A stretch of 64,000 nucleotides of DNA from Aeromonas rivipollensis (GCF_037811135.1 NZ_CP149130.1:1174501-1238500); one strand, 5' to 3'. Shown: positions 1 to 10,276, numbered from the stretch's first letter. Numbers and translations: made by a program. Notes: generated by a model not told the origin, from the letters alone.

Positions 1-3000
1 GCCGATTGCCGCGTCAGGCCACGGGCTATGGTGGCCGAGGCGGCGCGGAACCGGGTATCCCCATAGAGCAGGGGGGCGGCCAGCCGCTGGAAATTGGCCC
101 CGTCGGAGGGCTGGATGTTGAGATGGTGCAACTGCACCTGGGCCTGGGTCCAGGCCAGCGTCTTGGCCCGCTGGAAGGCGTGGCGGTTGTGGTGCTGGTC
201 GATGAGATCGAGCAGCGCCGGCCGAGAGGGGGCCACCAGGGTCCAGAAGGCGACATGGGTACTGCTGCCAGGCAGTACGTGGACCCGCTGGCGCAGGGCG
301 AAGATGGGGTCGAGCACTGTGCCCGTGGTGTTGGAGAGGGGGACATGTCGCTGCAAGGCGTGGGCGGTGGCCAGGGTGCGCCCCTGGCCGATGAAGCGGG
401 CACGATCGGATTCATATTGCAGGGTCCCGGCCAGATGGTCCTCGACGATGATGAAATGGGCGGCCCACACCTCCTCCTCCTCGGGGGATCTGGGCCGCCG
501 GGTGGCGATCAGGGCCCCCAGCTCGGCCAGGTATTCGGTGACCACAAAGAGCTTGCTGAAGGCCGGGTGGGCGCGATCCGCCTCCGGTGTGGTCAGCACC
601 AGCTCGGCATAGGAGGTGAGCTCGATATGACGAAGGCGGCGACCGCGGTTGCTCAGGGAGATGCGCCTCACTTCCCCGTCCGCCTCACCGGAGACCAGCA
701 CCTCCAGGGTGGTGGTCAGGCGATCGTGATGATGAACGAACTGGGCGCGATCCTCGGCGAAAACCACCTCTCCCTTCGGATCCGAGTTGCCAAGGGGATG
801 AGCGCAGGGGGACCAGGTCTCACCGCTCTGGACATCATGGAGGAAGAGGAAGGAGCCCCAGTGGTCGCGGGTGGCGTCCTCCTGCCAGCGGGTGATGGCG
901 ATGTGGCGCCAGCGGCTGTAACCGGCCCCGGCCCCGGTCAGCATGACGCAGTAGCGGCCATTGGAGAGCAGGTGGGTGACAGGGGCCCCCAGGCTGGCCG
1001 AGGAGAGGCGGCGCACCGAACTCACCTCGAAGCCGCTCTGGGTGAGGGAGGCCTTGATCTCGGCGGCGTGGGGCCGAACGATGGCCATGTCCTGGGGGAT
1101 CCGCTCCTGCAGCAGCAGATCGCAGGCCTGCACCATGGGGTCTTCATGGAAACGGTCGCGCATCTGCCCCCCGTGAAGGGCGTTGGCGAGGGCCACTATG
1201 GTCATCCCCTGGTGGTGGGCCATGAAGCTCTGCACTATGGCAACCTGCTGGCTGTCGGGCAGGCGTGAGGGGGTAAAGTCGAGGGCCTCGTAGAAGCCGT
1301 AACGGCCGCGGCCTCCCATGGCCGCCAGCCGCTGGAAGTTTGCCAGAGCCGCCCCCGGGTTGATCATGGCGGCCAGCCCGGTGGCGTAGGGGGCGACCAC
1401 CCTGTCCTCGGCCAGCCCGCGCTTGAGGGCGAGCTGGGGGATGCCGAAATTGGAGTACTGGTAGGTGAACTCCATGTCCCTGGCGTTGTAGGCGGACTCC
1501 GAGATGCCCCATGGGATGCCGAGGGCGTGGCCGTAGCGGATCTGGGCGTCGACGATCAGCCGGCTGGTCTGCTCAAGCTGCGAGCCGACCGGGGCCCGCA
1601 TCACCAGGGCGGGCATCAGGTACTCGAACATGGAGCCGGACCAGGAGATGAGGGCGGCCCCTGTGCCCAGGGGGGTGGCCGCCCGTCCCAGCCTGAACCA
1701 GTGGCTGGTGACGACATCCCCCTTGGCGATGGCAAACAGGCTGGCCAGCCTCGCCTCCGAGGCGAGCAGATCGTAACAGCTGCCGTCGAGCCGGTTGTCG
1801 GAGAGGGAGTAGCCGATGGAGAGCAGGCGGCGCTCCTGATTGAGCAGAAACCCGAAGTCCATCCCCATGGCGAGGGCACGGGCCTGGGCTGCCAGGGCGT
1901 GCAGCCGTCGCTGGCGCATCTCGGGGGCGGCAGCCTGATCCTGCAGATGTTCGGCCACCACCCGCTTGAGGGCCTCCAGCCAGAAGAGGAGCTCCTCCCC
2001 CTCCCGTTGACAGGCCTGCAGATCGAGCTGGTGCGCCGTGTTGCTGGCTTGCACCGTCAGCCGGGCGAGCACCGGTAACTGGTGGGTTGCCGACAGGGGG
2101 CGGGCGAGCTGGCCACGGATCTCCTTGAGGCTGGCGCCGAGCGCCTGCACCTGGCCGCTCTCCTTCATGGCGTAGGCCTGCAGAGCCTGCTCCGCCAGCA
2201 GGCAGGTATCCAGAATGCCGCTGCAAATGGCGCCGTCCCCTTCCTGTTGCTGCCAGCGCTCGCAGCCGGTGGCGATCACCAGCAGGTGGCCGGCGAGGTT
2301 GCCGCTGTCCACCGAAGAGACGTAGGCCGGCTCCAGGGTGAGCAGACTGCGGGTGTCGTACCAGTTGAAGAAGTGACCCTTGAAGCGGGGCAGACGCTGC
2401 ATCACGGCCAGGGTGGTTTCCAGCCGCTTGAGGGTGGCGCAGCGCCCGGCCCAGCCAAAATCATTGGCCGCCATGGCGGAGAGCAGGTAGAGCCCCATGT
2501 TGGTGGGGGAGGTGCGATGGGCGATGACCTCCTGCGGACTCTCCTGCACGTTGTCCGGTGGCAGCTGGTTGTCCAGATCGGTGACCAGGGTCTCGAAATA
2601 GCGCCACGTCTGGCGGGCAACCAGGCGCAGCTCGGCGGCCTGGGCGGGAGTACAGCTCATCTGCCTGGTGAGGTCGGGGGGGCGGCTGGTCCAGTAGGCC
2701 ACCAGCGGGGCCAGCAGCCAGAGCAGGCTGATCGGCAGCACCAGGGGCCAGGCGGAGGGGGCGCTCAGCAGGCTGAGGCCGCTGACCCCCATGGCCAGCA
2801 GCACCCCGGCCGTCATCAGCCGATAAAACCCGGTCCAGGCCAGGCGCGGTGAACCCGAACTCTGGGCCGAGGTGGTCCATTCCAGCAGGTGGCGATGGGA
2901 GAGGAAGAGGCGAAACAGGGTGCGCACTATGGCATCCGTCATGCGCCAGGCCTGATCGACCAGAAACACCAGGCTGAGCAGGGCCTGCATGAAGGCCCGC

Positions 3001-5648
3001 TGCAGCCGCTGGCCGACCATCCCCAGGTAGTGGCGCCACAGGATGTCCCGCTTGCGGGGGATCAGGGTGAAGAGCAGCGGCAGGAAGAGGGGCAGGGCCA
3101 GGGCTGCGAACAGCAGGAGGCTGGCGATTGTTGCTGTGCCCAGCGGCAGTTGCCAGCCGGCCAGCAGCGCCAGCAAGGTGCTTGGCGCCAGCAGGGAGCG
3201 GCAGAGGTTGTCAAACATCTTCCAGCGCCCGATGAGCGGCAGGGCATCCTGCCCGCGGCTGCGCCGGCAGATCCAGGCGAGCAGCTGCCAGTCCCCTCGG
3301 GTCCAGCGGTGCTGGCGCTTGGCACTGACGTCATAGCGGGAGGGAAACTCCTCGACGACCTCGATATCCGAGGCGAGCCCCGCCCGGGCGAAGATCCCCT
3401 CGAACAGGTCATGGCTCAGGTGGCTGTTGTCCGGCACGCGCCCCGCCAGGGCGGCGGTGAAGGCATCCACGTCATAGATGCCCTTGCCGGTGAAGGATCC
3501 CTCCCCGAACAGATCCTGATAGAGGTCGGAGACGGTGGCGGCATAGGGATCCATGCCCCCGGGCCCCGAGTAGAGCCGCTGATAGTAGGAGCCGTCCTGA
3601 CCCAGCGGCAAGGAGGGGGTGACCCGGGGTTGCAGTATGCCGTAGCCATGGGTGACACGCTGGCGCCCGGCGTCGAGGTGGGGGTGATTGAGGGGGTGGG
3701 CCATCTTGCCAATGAGCCGGCTGGCGGCATCCCTTGGCAGGCGGGTATCCGCGTCCAGGGTGATGACATAGCGCACCCCCTGGGGGATGGCGGGGGGCTG
3801 GCCGTCCGTCGCCATGAAGCTGGTATCCGCCGCGCCGCGCAGCAAGCGGTTCAGCTCGTAGAGCTTGCCCCGCTTGCGCTCCCACCCCATCCAGCACCCC
3901 TCGCCCGGGTTGAACCTGCGGTGGCGATGGAGCAGCCAGAAGCGATCCCCCGAGGGGCCAGGGCCATATTTTTCGTTGAGCCGGGCAATGGCCTGGCGTG
4001 CCGCCGCCAGCAGGGCCTCATCCCCCGGCAGCCGCTCTTGCTGCGCATCCAAGCCGTCGCTGAGCAGGGCAAAGCTGATATCGCCGCTGACCCCGGAGAG
4101 ATGATGCACCTCCAGCTGCTCGATCTGTGCCAGCAGTTCGGATGGCGACACCAGCAGGGTCGGCATGACCACCAGGGTGCGCAACGAGGGCGGGATGCCG
4201 TGGGTGAGATCCATGGCGGGGAGGGGGCTGGGAACCAGGTGCGCGCTGATGAGGTAGTTGACCAGGGCGGCGGCCACGGCATGGGCCGGCAGGAGTGCAA
4301 ACAGGAAGAAGAGCCCCATCCAGGGTGACCAGGGCTCGCCCGCAGAGACCAGCAGAGAGTGGCTCAGGGCCAGCAGAAAGAGGGTCAGCAAGGTGATGAT
4401 GCCGATGTAACCCCGGATGCCGAGCCTGGCGTAAAAGCGGTGCAGGCGAAGGCGCAGGGGAGGGCGAAATCCGAGCTCGGCCTCGAGGGCGGGTCGCCCC
4501 TCTGCGATCAGGTGATAGCCGGGCTCCGCTGCTCTTCGCCGGATCTCGTCCTGCTCCTCCTCTGGGGGGCGCCGGGTCGCGGCCAGGACCCTGGCCGTGA
4601 CCGCCAGCTCGTCGTGGTCGGAGTAGCGAGCCAACTCTTCTATGGCCTGGCGGTAGAGGTTGCGGGTAGGGAAGTCCATCTCGGCAAAGGGGCTCTCTGC
4701 GCGCAGTTGATGGTCCACCAGGCTCATCCCCTCGACGAGCTCACTCCAGTCCATGCCGGAGATGAGCCGCATGCTGGTGATGACGTTGCGAATGGTGACA
4801 TTGGAGGCACCCTGGCGCTGCTGGGCATGCTGCACCACCTCCTCCACCGACAGGCCTTGCCGGGTGAGGCGCTCCTCCAGCCAGCCGAGGGCCGGTGTGG
4901 TGTTGGGATCCTGATCCCGCAGCTGCTTGACTAGTTGGGCGGCAAACAGCTCCGAGAGCGGGCCGCTCGCCCGGGAGGCGATGTCTTCGTTGAGCGCCGA
5001 GACGGCGCAGCCCTCCACGAGCAGCCGGGTGCAGAGGGCATCGGCATCGGCTCTGATCTGCTGGGCCAGGGTGATCTGCTCCACCAGGCGGCGCAGGTTT
5101 TCAATGAGCACGATCCTGAGGGTGATGGGCACGGCCCACAGCTCCCCTATGGTCAGGGGCTGCACGCGCTGATAGGCGAGGATGAAGCGGCTCAGGATCT
5201 CGGCGTCGAAGTGGCTGTCGTTGTGGGCGATGAAGGCCCAGGCGATGCCAAAGACTCTGGGGTAGCCGGCGAAGGGGCCGGCGGCGAGCTTGGGCAGCTG
5301 ACGGTAGTAACCGCCGGGCAGGCTGCTGCGGATCTCGTAGAGCTGGGCCTCGACCAGGTGATAGTTGTCGAGGAACCACTCGGCCGCGTGGGTCAGATCA
5401 TGACCCAGCTCGAGCTCGGCGGCGCTGCTCCGGTAGGCGCGAGAGAGGACGGCCTCGTTGGCCTTGAGCCGCAGGTGCAGGGAGGGGACAGAGATGGGGG
5501 TCGCCGTCACCGGCTGCGCCTCCGCCAGGGTGGAGGCATGGAGCTCCAGCCGCTCTATGCCGAACAGCTCTTCACGAATGGGCTCCTTGCTCTGCCAGGG
5601 GCCGATGGCGCTATGCACGCCAAGCCATCCGGCTAACCACTCATTCAT
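1..5648 (-). CDS. ndvB: Cyclic beta-1,2-glucan synthase, NdvB/ChvB type (3' end beyond window)
   Basis: The reverse strand is open from an ATG at 5648, preceded by AGGAGAG, to the window edge: 1,882 codons with no stop seen, so the C-terminus is missing. The family is usually about 2,800 residues. The protein is an inner-membrane enzyme that builds and cyclises periplasmic beta-1,2-glucan from UDP-glucose. Visible order: a soluble N-terminal part containing GYPRVFGIAWAFIAHNDSHFD-like family sequence around residue 125; membrane segments near 405-460; a GT84 domain with the DxD motif in ITLDADTRLP near 630 and QHRWTRGDWQL near 779; more membrane segments about 790-980; a glucoamylase-like region with NWYDT and VSSVDSGNLAGHL near 1100-1130; and NARDMEFTYQYSNFGIP near 1390, which leads into the GH94-type phosphorylase part. 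No partner glucan exporter is in the window. The family call is firm, but the exact product is inferred. Confidence 0.9.
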   Translation of the reverse strand, partial: MNEWLAGWLGVHSAIGPWQSKEPIREELFGIERLELHASTLAEAQPVTATPISVPSLHLRLKANEAVLSRAYRSSAAELELGHDLTHAAEWFLDNYHLVEAQLYEIRSSLPGGYYRQLPKLAAGPFAGYPRVFGIAWAFIAHNDSHFDAEILSRFILAYQRVQPLTIGELWAVPITLRIVLIENLRRLVEQITLAQQIRADADALCTRLLVEGCAVSALNEDIASRASGPLSELFAAQLVKQLRDQDPNTTPALGWLEERLTRQGLSVEEVVQHAQQRQGASNVTIRNVITSMRLISGMDWSELVEGMSLVDHQLRAESPFAEMDFPTRNLYRQAIEELARYSDHDELAVTARVLAATRRPPEEEQDEIRRRAAEPGYHLIAEGRPALEAELGFRPPLRLRLHRFYARLGIRGYIGIITLLTLFLLALSHSLLVSAGEPWSPWMGLFFLFALLPAHAVAAALVNYLISAHLVPSPLPAMDLTHGIPPSLRTLVVMPTLLVSPSELLAQIEQLEVHHLSGVSGDISFALLSDGLDAQQERLPGDEALLAAARQAIARLNEKYGPGPSGDRFWLLHRHRRFNPGEGCWMGWERKRGKLYELNRLLRGAADTSFMATDGQPPAIPQGVRYVITLDADTRLPRDAASRLIGKMAHPLNHPHLDAGRQRVTHGYGILQPRVTPSLPLGQDGSYYQRLYSGPGGMDPYAATVSDLYQDLFGEGSFTGKGIYDVDAFTAALAGRVPDNSHLSHDLFEGIFARAGLASDIEVVEEFPSRYDVSAKRQHRWTRGDWQLLAWICRRSRGQDALPLIGRWKMFDNLCRSLLAPSTLLALLAGWQLPLGTATIASLLLFAALALPLFLPLLFTLIPRKRDILWRHYLGMVGQRLQRAFMQALLSLVFLVDQAWRMTDAIVRTLFRLFLSHRHLLEWTTSAQSSGSPRLAWTGFYRLMTAGVLLAMGVSGLSLLSAPSAWPLVLPISLLWLLAPLVAYWTSRPPDLTRQMSCTPAQAAELRLVARQTWRYFETLVTDLDNQLPPDNVQESPQEVIAHRTSPTNMGLYLLSAMAANDFGWAGRCATLKRLETTLAVMQRLPRFKGHFFNWYDTRSLLTLEPAYVSSVDSGNLAGHLLVIATGCERWQQQEGDGAICSGILDTCLLAEQALQAYAMKESGQVQALGASLKEIRGQLARPLSATHQLPVLARLTVQASNTAHQLDLQACQREGEELLFWLEALKRVVAEHLQDQAAAPEMRQRRLHALAAQARALAMGMDFGFLLNQERRLLSIGYSLSDNRLDGSCYDLLASEARLASLFAIAKGDVVTSHWFRLGRAATPLGTGAALISWSGSMFEYLMPALVMRAPVGSQLEQTSRLIVDAQIRYGHALGIPWGISESAYNARDMEFTYQYSNFGIPQLALKRGLAEDRVVAPYATGLAAMINPGAALANFQRLAAMGGRGRYGFYEALDFTPSRLPDSQQVAIVQSFMAHHQGMTIVALANALHGGQMRDRFHEDPMVQACDLLLQERIPQDMAIVRPHAAEIKASLTQSGFEVSSVRRLSSASLGAPVTHLLSNGRYCVMLTGAGAGYSRWRHIAITRWQEDATRDHWGSFLFLHDVQSGETWSPCAHPLGNSDPKGEVVFAEDRAQFVHHHDRLTTTLEVLVSGEADGEVRRISLSNRGRRLRHIELTSYAELVLTTPEADRAHPAFSKLFVVTEYLAELGALIATRRPRSPEEEEVWAAHFIIVEDHLAGTLQYESDRARFIGQGRTLATAHALQRHVPLSNTTGTVLDPIFALRQRVHVLPGSSTHVAFWTLVAPSRPALLDLIDQHHNRHAFQRAKTLAWTQAQVQLHHLNIQPSDGANFQRLAAPLLYGDTRFRAASATIARGLTRQS

Positions 5649-5991
5649 GGGCCCTCTCCTGCTCGTTCAGGGCGGGGGCAGAGCCGTCACTGCATGGCCG
5701 TTGGGACATGGGCAATCCTCGCTGGCAAGGGGTGACGGGGCTGCTGTCATCGGCATGCCGGATGAAGTGAAAACCCCGCCGCCCTGGTCAGAGGCAAGGG
5801 AGGGAGGCTGGCTGTCGCCGTGCCGGGGCTATGGGCCCCGGGCCGGCAACCGCGATGGGTCGCCGCGCCCCCGGCCTGACAAACGCAGGGGAAGGGGGCT
5901 GGCAACACTGAGACTATGGGGCAGGGGAAGGGGGCTGTCTGTTCGTTAACGTACATAAGGTGAGGGGCAGTTCACCGCCTCGCCTCAGTCG
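5649..5991. other. Intergenic region upstream of the glucan synthase
   Basis: This 343-bp stretch lies between the glucan synthase start and the end of the MATE gene, both on the reverse strand, so it should hold the synthase promoter. A 16-bp direct repeat (CAGGGGAAGGGGGCTG) occurs at 5886-5901 and 5922-5937, 36 bp apart. Short open frames are present but lack ribosome binding sites, so I do not call genes. Confidence 0.4.
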
Positions 5992-7422
5992 TCAGCCGAG
6001 ATCGGTCGAGGCGAACCGCTCCCCCGTCGCCAGCGCCCGGCTGGCCAGGGCGGGGCTGTGCTGGTGGTGGCGGGCCTTGCCCTGCGCGAGGCGACGCCAC
6101 TCCCGCCACAACAGCCAGCAGAGCGGCGGTGTCAGCAGCAGCACGGTCGCGGGCTGGGCCAGCAGCACGCCGTCGCGGCCCCACCAGAGCGGCAGCAGGA
6201 AGATGAGGGGCAGCAGCAGCGCCGTCTTGGCGGCCGAGATGACCAGGGCCTGGCGGGTGCGCGCCATGGATTGCAGCAGCACTATGCCGAACATGATGAT
6301 CCCCTCCAGGGGTATGGCGGCGAGGTTGAGGGTCAGGCTGCTGACGGCGGCGGCCAGCAGCTCGGCATCCTGATCCCCGGTGTAGAGCATGGCGACCTGG
6401 CGCGGCAGCAGCTGGATCAGCAGCCAGACTCCCATGCCATAGGCCAGCGTGATCTTGAGCCCCATGGCCATCAGGAATCTGAGATCCCGCTGGCGCCCGG
6501 CCCCGGTGGCCTGGCTGATCAGCGGCTGGATGCCGAAGGCCAGCCCCTGCAGGATCACGATGAACACCGCCTCTGTGTAACCCGCCACCGTGAAGCCCGC
6601 CAGATCCTTGACCGAGCCGTGCACCATCAGCTGGCTGTTGTGCAGCAGCAGCAGCAGCCCCAGGTTGAACTGGGCGATCAGGCTCGGCAGCCCGGTGAAC
6701 AGCAGCTTGGGCATGGCCGGTAAGCTGGGCACCAGCTGGCGCCAGTCAAGGCGCAGCCTGGCATGGGAGGTGAAGAAATAGCCAAGGCCAAGCAGGCTGA
6801 CCACCCCTTCCGAGATGAGGGTGGCCTGGGCCGTGCCCACCAGTCCCAGCCCCAGGCGGCCGACCATGATGTAGTTGAGCAGTATGTTGAGCAGGGCGCC
6901 GCCGCTCACCAGCACCATGGCGAGGCGGGGGCGACCGTCGTTGCGCAGCAGATAGGGCACCGCCAGGTTGCTGGCCAGCAGCAGGGTGCCGCCTCCTATC
7001 CAGCCAAGGTAGTCGCTGGCCTGTTGCCAGGTCTCGGTATCCGGTGCTATGCCCAGGGCCAGCAGGATGTCGATGTGCCAGTGGTGCAACAGCAGCGGAG
7101 CCAGGGCCCCCAGCAGCCCCAGCAGCCAGAATGCATTGACCAGGGCCTGGCGGGCCAGGGCGAGGTTTCTGGCCCCCTGCTGGAGGGAGATGGCGGTCGC
7201 CGCCCCCATGGCGACCATGGCGGCGAGGCCGATCAGCACCATGATGACCGGGTAGACCAGGTTGATCCCGGCGAGACCGGCGGCCCCCACATAGTGGCCG
7301 ACGAAGATGCCATCCACCAGGTAATAGGCGCCGGAGACCAGCATGGCCATGATGGAGGGGAGGGCATAGCCCCAGAAACGGCGGGTCATGGCCCGCTGAC
7401 GGCGAATGAAATAGGCTGACAT
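5992..7422 (-). CDS. MATE family multidrug/cation antiporter
   Basis: A 476-residue polytopic inner-membrane protein of the usual MATE length, with two repeated bundles of hydrophobic helices. The N-terminus (GYALPSIMAMLVSGAYYLVDG, then GHYVGAAGLAGINLVYP) is typical of MATE exporters of the MepA/DinF-like branch, which extrude drugs or metabolites using a Na+ or H+ gradient. The substrate cannot be read from sequence. The gene sits 101 bp downstream of a LysR regulator on the same strand, which may control it. The C-terminus is a short basic tail. NorM-type function is possible, but similarity to a specific member was not tested. Confidence 0.87.
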   Translation of the reverse strand: MSAYFIRRQRAMTRRFWGYALPSIMAMLVSGAYYLVDGIFVGHYVGAAGLAGINLVYPVIMVLIGLAAMVAMGAATAISLQQGARNLALARQALVNAFWLLGLLGALAPLLLHHWHIDILLALGIAPDTETWQQASDYLGWIGGGTLLLASNLAVPYLLRNDGRPRLAMVLVSGGALLNILLNYIMVGRLGLGLVGTAQATLISEGVVSLLGLGYFFTSHARLRLDWRQLVPSLPAMPKLLFTGLPSLIAQFNLGLLLLLHNSQLMVHGSVKDLAGFTVAGYTEAVFIVILQGLAFGIQPLISQATGAGRQRDLRFLMAMGLKITLAYGMGVWLLIQLLPRQVAMLYTGDQDAELLAAAVSSLTLNLAAIPLEGIIMFGIVLLQSMARTRQALVISAAKTALLLPLIFLLPLWWGRDGVLLAQPATVLLLTPPLCWLLWREWRRLAQGKARHHQHSPALASRALATGERFASTDLG

Positions 7423-7507
7423 ATCTGTGCTTCTGCCGGGTCGGGGATCGAAGCCACAGTGTAGATTCTTAGCTTTCTATTGATAATCCGGTGTTTATTT
7501 GATGCAT

Positions 7508-7526
7508 TGATGAGTATTGCTCATCA
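7508..7526. promoter_or_regulatory. Inverted repeat upstream of the MATE gene
   Basis: A perfect 7-bp inverted repeat (TGATGAG, 5-bp spacer, CTCATCA) overlaps the LysR stop codon and lies 86 bp upstream of the MATE start on the transcribed strand. The AT-rich stretch 7468-7507 that follows suits a promoter. It could be a regulator-binding site or a short hairpin at the end of the LysR transcript; the sequence does not decide. Confidence 0.35.
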
Positions 7527-8432
7527 GTCTCGCGGGCTATGGTGGGCCTTCAACATGTCTATCAGGGCCCGCAGGCCATGGCCCAGCTGGTGGCGGCTGG
7601 GATAGAAGAGATTGAAGCCGGCAAAGGTGGGGCTCCAGTCGGCCAGCACAGTCACCAGCCGACCCGCCGCCAGGGCCTCGCTCACCTCCTCCTCGTAGCA
7701 GTAGGCCAGCCCCAGGCCCGCCTCGGCCGCCCCCAGATAGAGGGCGGGAGTGCTGGTGGTCAGCGGCCCGCTCACCTCTATCTCCAGCAGCTCGCCGTCG
7801 GCGGCAAAGGCCCAGCGATAGTGGTGATGGGGGGTGAGGCGATAGCCGATGCAGTCGTGCTGGCTGAGCTCGGAGGGGTGCAGGGGGATGCCACGCCTTG
7901 CCAGGTAGTCGGGGGAGCCCACCACCAGATAGCGCTGCAGCGGACCCAGGGGCACGGCTATCATCTCCTGGGGCAGCAGATCGCCGTAGAAGAGGGCGGC
8001 GTCATAGCCATCCTCGATGAGACGGGGCATCAGCTCCTGCTCCACCACCTCCACCTGCATGCGCGGATAGCGCACCAGGTAGTCGATCAGCACCGGGGCC
8101 AGCACCTCCTGGATGGCGGCCCTGGGCGCACAGATCTTCAGCCTGCCGACCGGCTCATCCCCATGACGCCTCAACTCCTCCAGTGCCTCCTTCAGCTGAC
8201 CCAGGGTCGGCAGCAGCTGCGTCAGCAATCGCTCCCCCGCATCGGTCGGCACCACGGCTCTGGTACTGCGATTGAGCAGCCTGACTCCCAGACGACTCTC
8301 CAGCCCCTTGAGGGAGTGGCTCAGGGCCGAGGCCGAGACCCCGAGCTCGAGGGCGGCCCTGCTGAAACTGCGGTGGCGGGCGACGGCGGCAAATACCGCC
8401 AGTTCGGCAAGATCGGTGCGGGTGATGGTCAT
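7524..8432 (-). CDS. LysR family transcriptional regulator
   Basis: A 302-residue LysR-type regulator. The winged helix-turn-helix covers about residues 5-65 (LAVFAAVARHRSFSRAALEL, then SASALSHSLKGLESRLGVRL) and is followed by an LTTR effector-binding domain. The frame stays open 41 codons further upstream, but that extension reads as low-quality basic sequence. I place the start at the ATG at 8432, directly before ITRTDLAELAVF, which gives the normal family length. The MATE gene downstream on the same strand is the likeliest target. The inducer is unknown. Confidence 0.85.
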   Translation of the reverse strand: MTITRTDLAELAVFAAVARHRSFSRAALELGVSASALSHSLKGLESRLGVRLLNRSTRAVVPTDAGERLLTQLLPTLGQLKEALEELRRHGDEPVGRLKICAPRAAIQEVLAPVLIDYLVRYPRMQVEVVEQELMPRLIEDGYDAALFYGDLLPQEMIAVPLGPLQRYLVVGSPDYLARRGIPLHPSELSQHDCIGYRLTPHHHYRWAFAADGELLEIEVSGPLTTSTPALYLGAAEAGLGLAYCYEEEVSEALAAGRLVTVLADWSPTFAGFNLFYPSRHQLGHGLRALIDMLKAHHSPRD

Positions 8433-8928
8433 GTTCAGCAAGGGGCAGTGGGGGAAAACCAAGGGTACGCCAAGGGCGGACGGGAGACAATCGGCACGCT
8501 GTCGCGGGGATTGTAACTGTCTTGTTGCTTTTTTCAGGGGGCTGAAAATCACCACCTATTTTTAATTTGTTAAAAAATTTTCGCAACACGGGGCCTGTAA
8601 TGTGATCTTGCTCGTTTGAAAGGCGACTGAAGTCAAACTTTGGTTGATTAATTCAAAAAAACGCTGTGATTAATAGGGCCTTTTAACTAGAGTCAGCTCA
8701 TCGGATGAGGTGCCTGTTGCCAAAATGTTAATTGGTCGCGAGCGACACCTTCAGCATCACGATCTCATGCCTTCGTTTGTTGCAATTTGGTTGTCACATG
8801 GAGTGATGGCCGGATCGCCGGGGCCTGAGAATAAAAAAGGACGAACAGCAGGTGTTCCAGGGAGAGGAACCGGGCCCATGCCCACTGACTAGTAAGAATC
8901 CACCTTCCTTGATGACAGGAACATCCCT
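8433..8928. other. Divergent intergenic region, LysR / sdaC
   Basis: About 496 bp separate the divergent lysR and sdaC genes. The part from 8520 to 8700 is markedly AT-rich against GC-rich surroundings and most likely carries the promoters. A short palindrome (GTCGCGAGCGAC) sits at 8742-8753. A 60-codon open frame at 8710-8892 has no ribosome binding site or recognisable protein. The long sdaC leader suggests regulation, but I cannot name the factor. Confidence 0.4.
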
Positions 8929-10221
8929 ATGTCTGACATGAATATTGCAGTTGAAGGCAGCTTGAGCAAAGCCTCCTCCCGTGGCATCAACAAGGCCGAC
9001 CTGGTCTGGATGCTGGGCCTGTACGGTACCGCCATCGGTGCCGGTGTCCTCTTCCTGCCGATCAACGCCGGTGTCGGTGGTCTCTGGCCGCTGGTGGCCA
9101 TGCTGGTCCTGGCCCTGCCGCTGACCTTCTTCGCACACCGCGGCCTGACCCGCTTCGTGCTGTCCGGCTCCACCCGTGATGGCGACATCACCGAGGTCGT
9201 GGAAGAACACTTCGGCAAGACCGCAGGCAAGTTCATCACCCTGCTCTACTTCTTCGCCATCTACCCGATCCTGTTGATGTACTCGGTCGCCATCACCAAC
9301 ACCGTCGAGAGCCTGATGGTGCACCAGCTGGGCATGACCGCACCTCCCCGTGCCATACTGTCGCTGGTACTGATCCTGGGCCTGATGGCGATCGTTCGCC
9401 TCGGCGGCCAGGTCATCGTCAAGGCGATGAGCGTGCTGGTGTTCCCGTTCGTGATCACCCTGATGGGCCTGGCGCTCTACCTGATCCCGCACTGGAATGG
9501 TGCCATCATCACCGAAGCCCCGGCCCTGTCCGACGCCTTCAACGGTGACTTCATCAAGACCCTGTGGCTGGCCATCCCGGTGATGGTGTTCTCCTTCAAC
9601 CACTCCCCGATCATCTCCTCCTTCGCGGTGGACAACAAAGGCCGCTACGGCGAGAACGCCGAGAAGAAGTGCAGCAACATACTGCTGGGCGCCCACGTCA
9701 TGATGGTCATGACCGTCATGTTCTTCGTGTTCAGCTGCGTACTGAGCCTCTCCCCGGCCGACCTGGCTGCCGCCAAGGAACAGAACATCTCCATCCTGTC
9801 CTACCTGGCCAACCACTTCGACAACCCGGTGATCGCCACCGTGGCGCCGCTGATCGCCCTGGTCGCCATCAGCAAATCCTTCCTGGGTCACTACCTGGGT
9901 GCACAAGAAGGCATGAACGGCCTGATGGCCAAGGCACTGCGCGAGAAGGGCAAGAAGGTCGAGATCAAGCAGCTGAACAAGGTGACCGCTCTCTTCATGA
10001 TCCTGACCACCTGGGCCATCGCCACCATCAACCCGAGCATCCTCGGCATGATCGAAGACCTGGGCGGCCCCATCATCGCCATGCTGCTGTTCCTGATGCC
10101 GATGTACGCCATCGCCAAGATCCCGGCCATGCGCAAATACGCTGGCAACATCAGCAACGGCTTCGTGACCCTGATTGGCCTGATCGCCATGTCCGGCATC
10201 ATCTACAAGCTGATTGCCTGA
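8929..10221 (+). CDS. sdaC: Serine/proton symporter SdaC (HAAAP family)
   Basis: A 430-residue inner-membrane amino acid permease nearly the same length as E. coli SdaC (429), with near-identical blocks from end to end: [67 protein letters not shown] and [18 protein letters not shown]-like sequence. Eleven membrane helices are expected. It imports L-serine with protons. No serine deaminase gene is adjacent, unlike the sdaC-sdaB pair of E. coli. A strong terminator follows at once, so it is monocistronic. Codon use is strongly biased to C- and G-ending codons, fitting high expression. Confidence 0.93.
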   Translation: MSDMNIAVEGSLSKASSRGINKADLVWMLGLYGTAIGAGVLFLPINAGVGGLWPLVAMLVLALPLTFFAHRGLTRFVLSGSTRDGDITEVVEEHFGKTAGKFITLLYFFAIYPILLMYSVAITNTVESLMVHQLGMTAPPRAILSLVLILGLMAIVRLGGQVIVKAMSVLVFPFVITLMGLALYLIPHWNGAIITEAPALSDAFNGDFIKTLWLAIPVMVFSFNHSPIISSFAVDNKGRYGENAEKKCSNILLGAHVMMVMTVMFFVFSCVLSLSPADLAAAKEQNISILSYLANHFDNPVIATVAPLIALVAISKSFLGHYLGAQEGMNGLMAKALREKGKKVEIKQLNKVTALFMILTTWAIATINPSILGMIEDLGGPIIAMLLFLMPMYAIAKIPAMRKYAGNISNGFVTLIGLIAMSGIIYKLIA

Positions 10222-10250
10222 TAATTCCGGTTACGCCGTTGAATGAAGAA

Positions 10251-10276
10251 GCCGCCTCCCAAGAGGCGGCTTTTTT
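10251..10276 (+). terminator. Rho-independent terminator of sdaC
   Basis: An 8-bp perfect stem (GCCGCCTC / GAGGCGGC) with a 4-base loop, followed by six T residues, 30 bp after the sdaC stop. Confidence 0.9.

Noticed and set aside
6-2852. Long forward-strand open frames across the left 5 kb
   Set aside because: They are antisense to the glucan synthase, whose frame is open for 1,882 codons with clear family motifs. High GC makes such frames common.
5886-5937. 16-bp direct repeat as a regulatory element
   Set aside because: G-rich simple sequence; no other sign of function.
5747-5956. 69-codon reverse-strand ORF before the glucan synthase
   Set aside because: Proline- and alanine-rich frame in GC-rich DNA without a ribosome binding site.
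8596-8620. CRP site upstream of sdaC
   Set aside because: Only one half (TGTGA) matches; the second half is poor.
8710-8892. Small gene between lysR and sdaC
   Set aside because: No ribosome binding site, low-complexity end, no recognisable protein.
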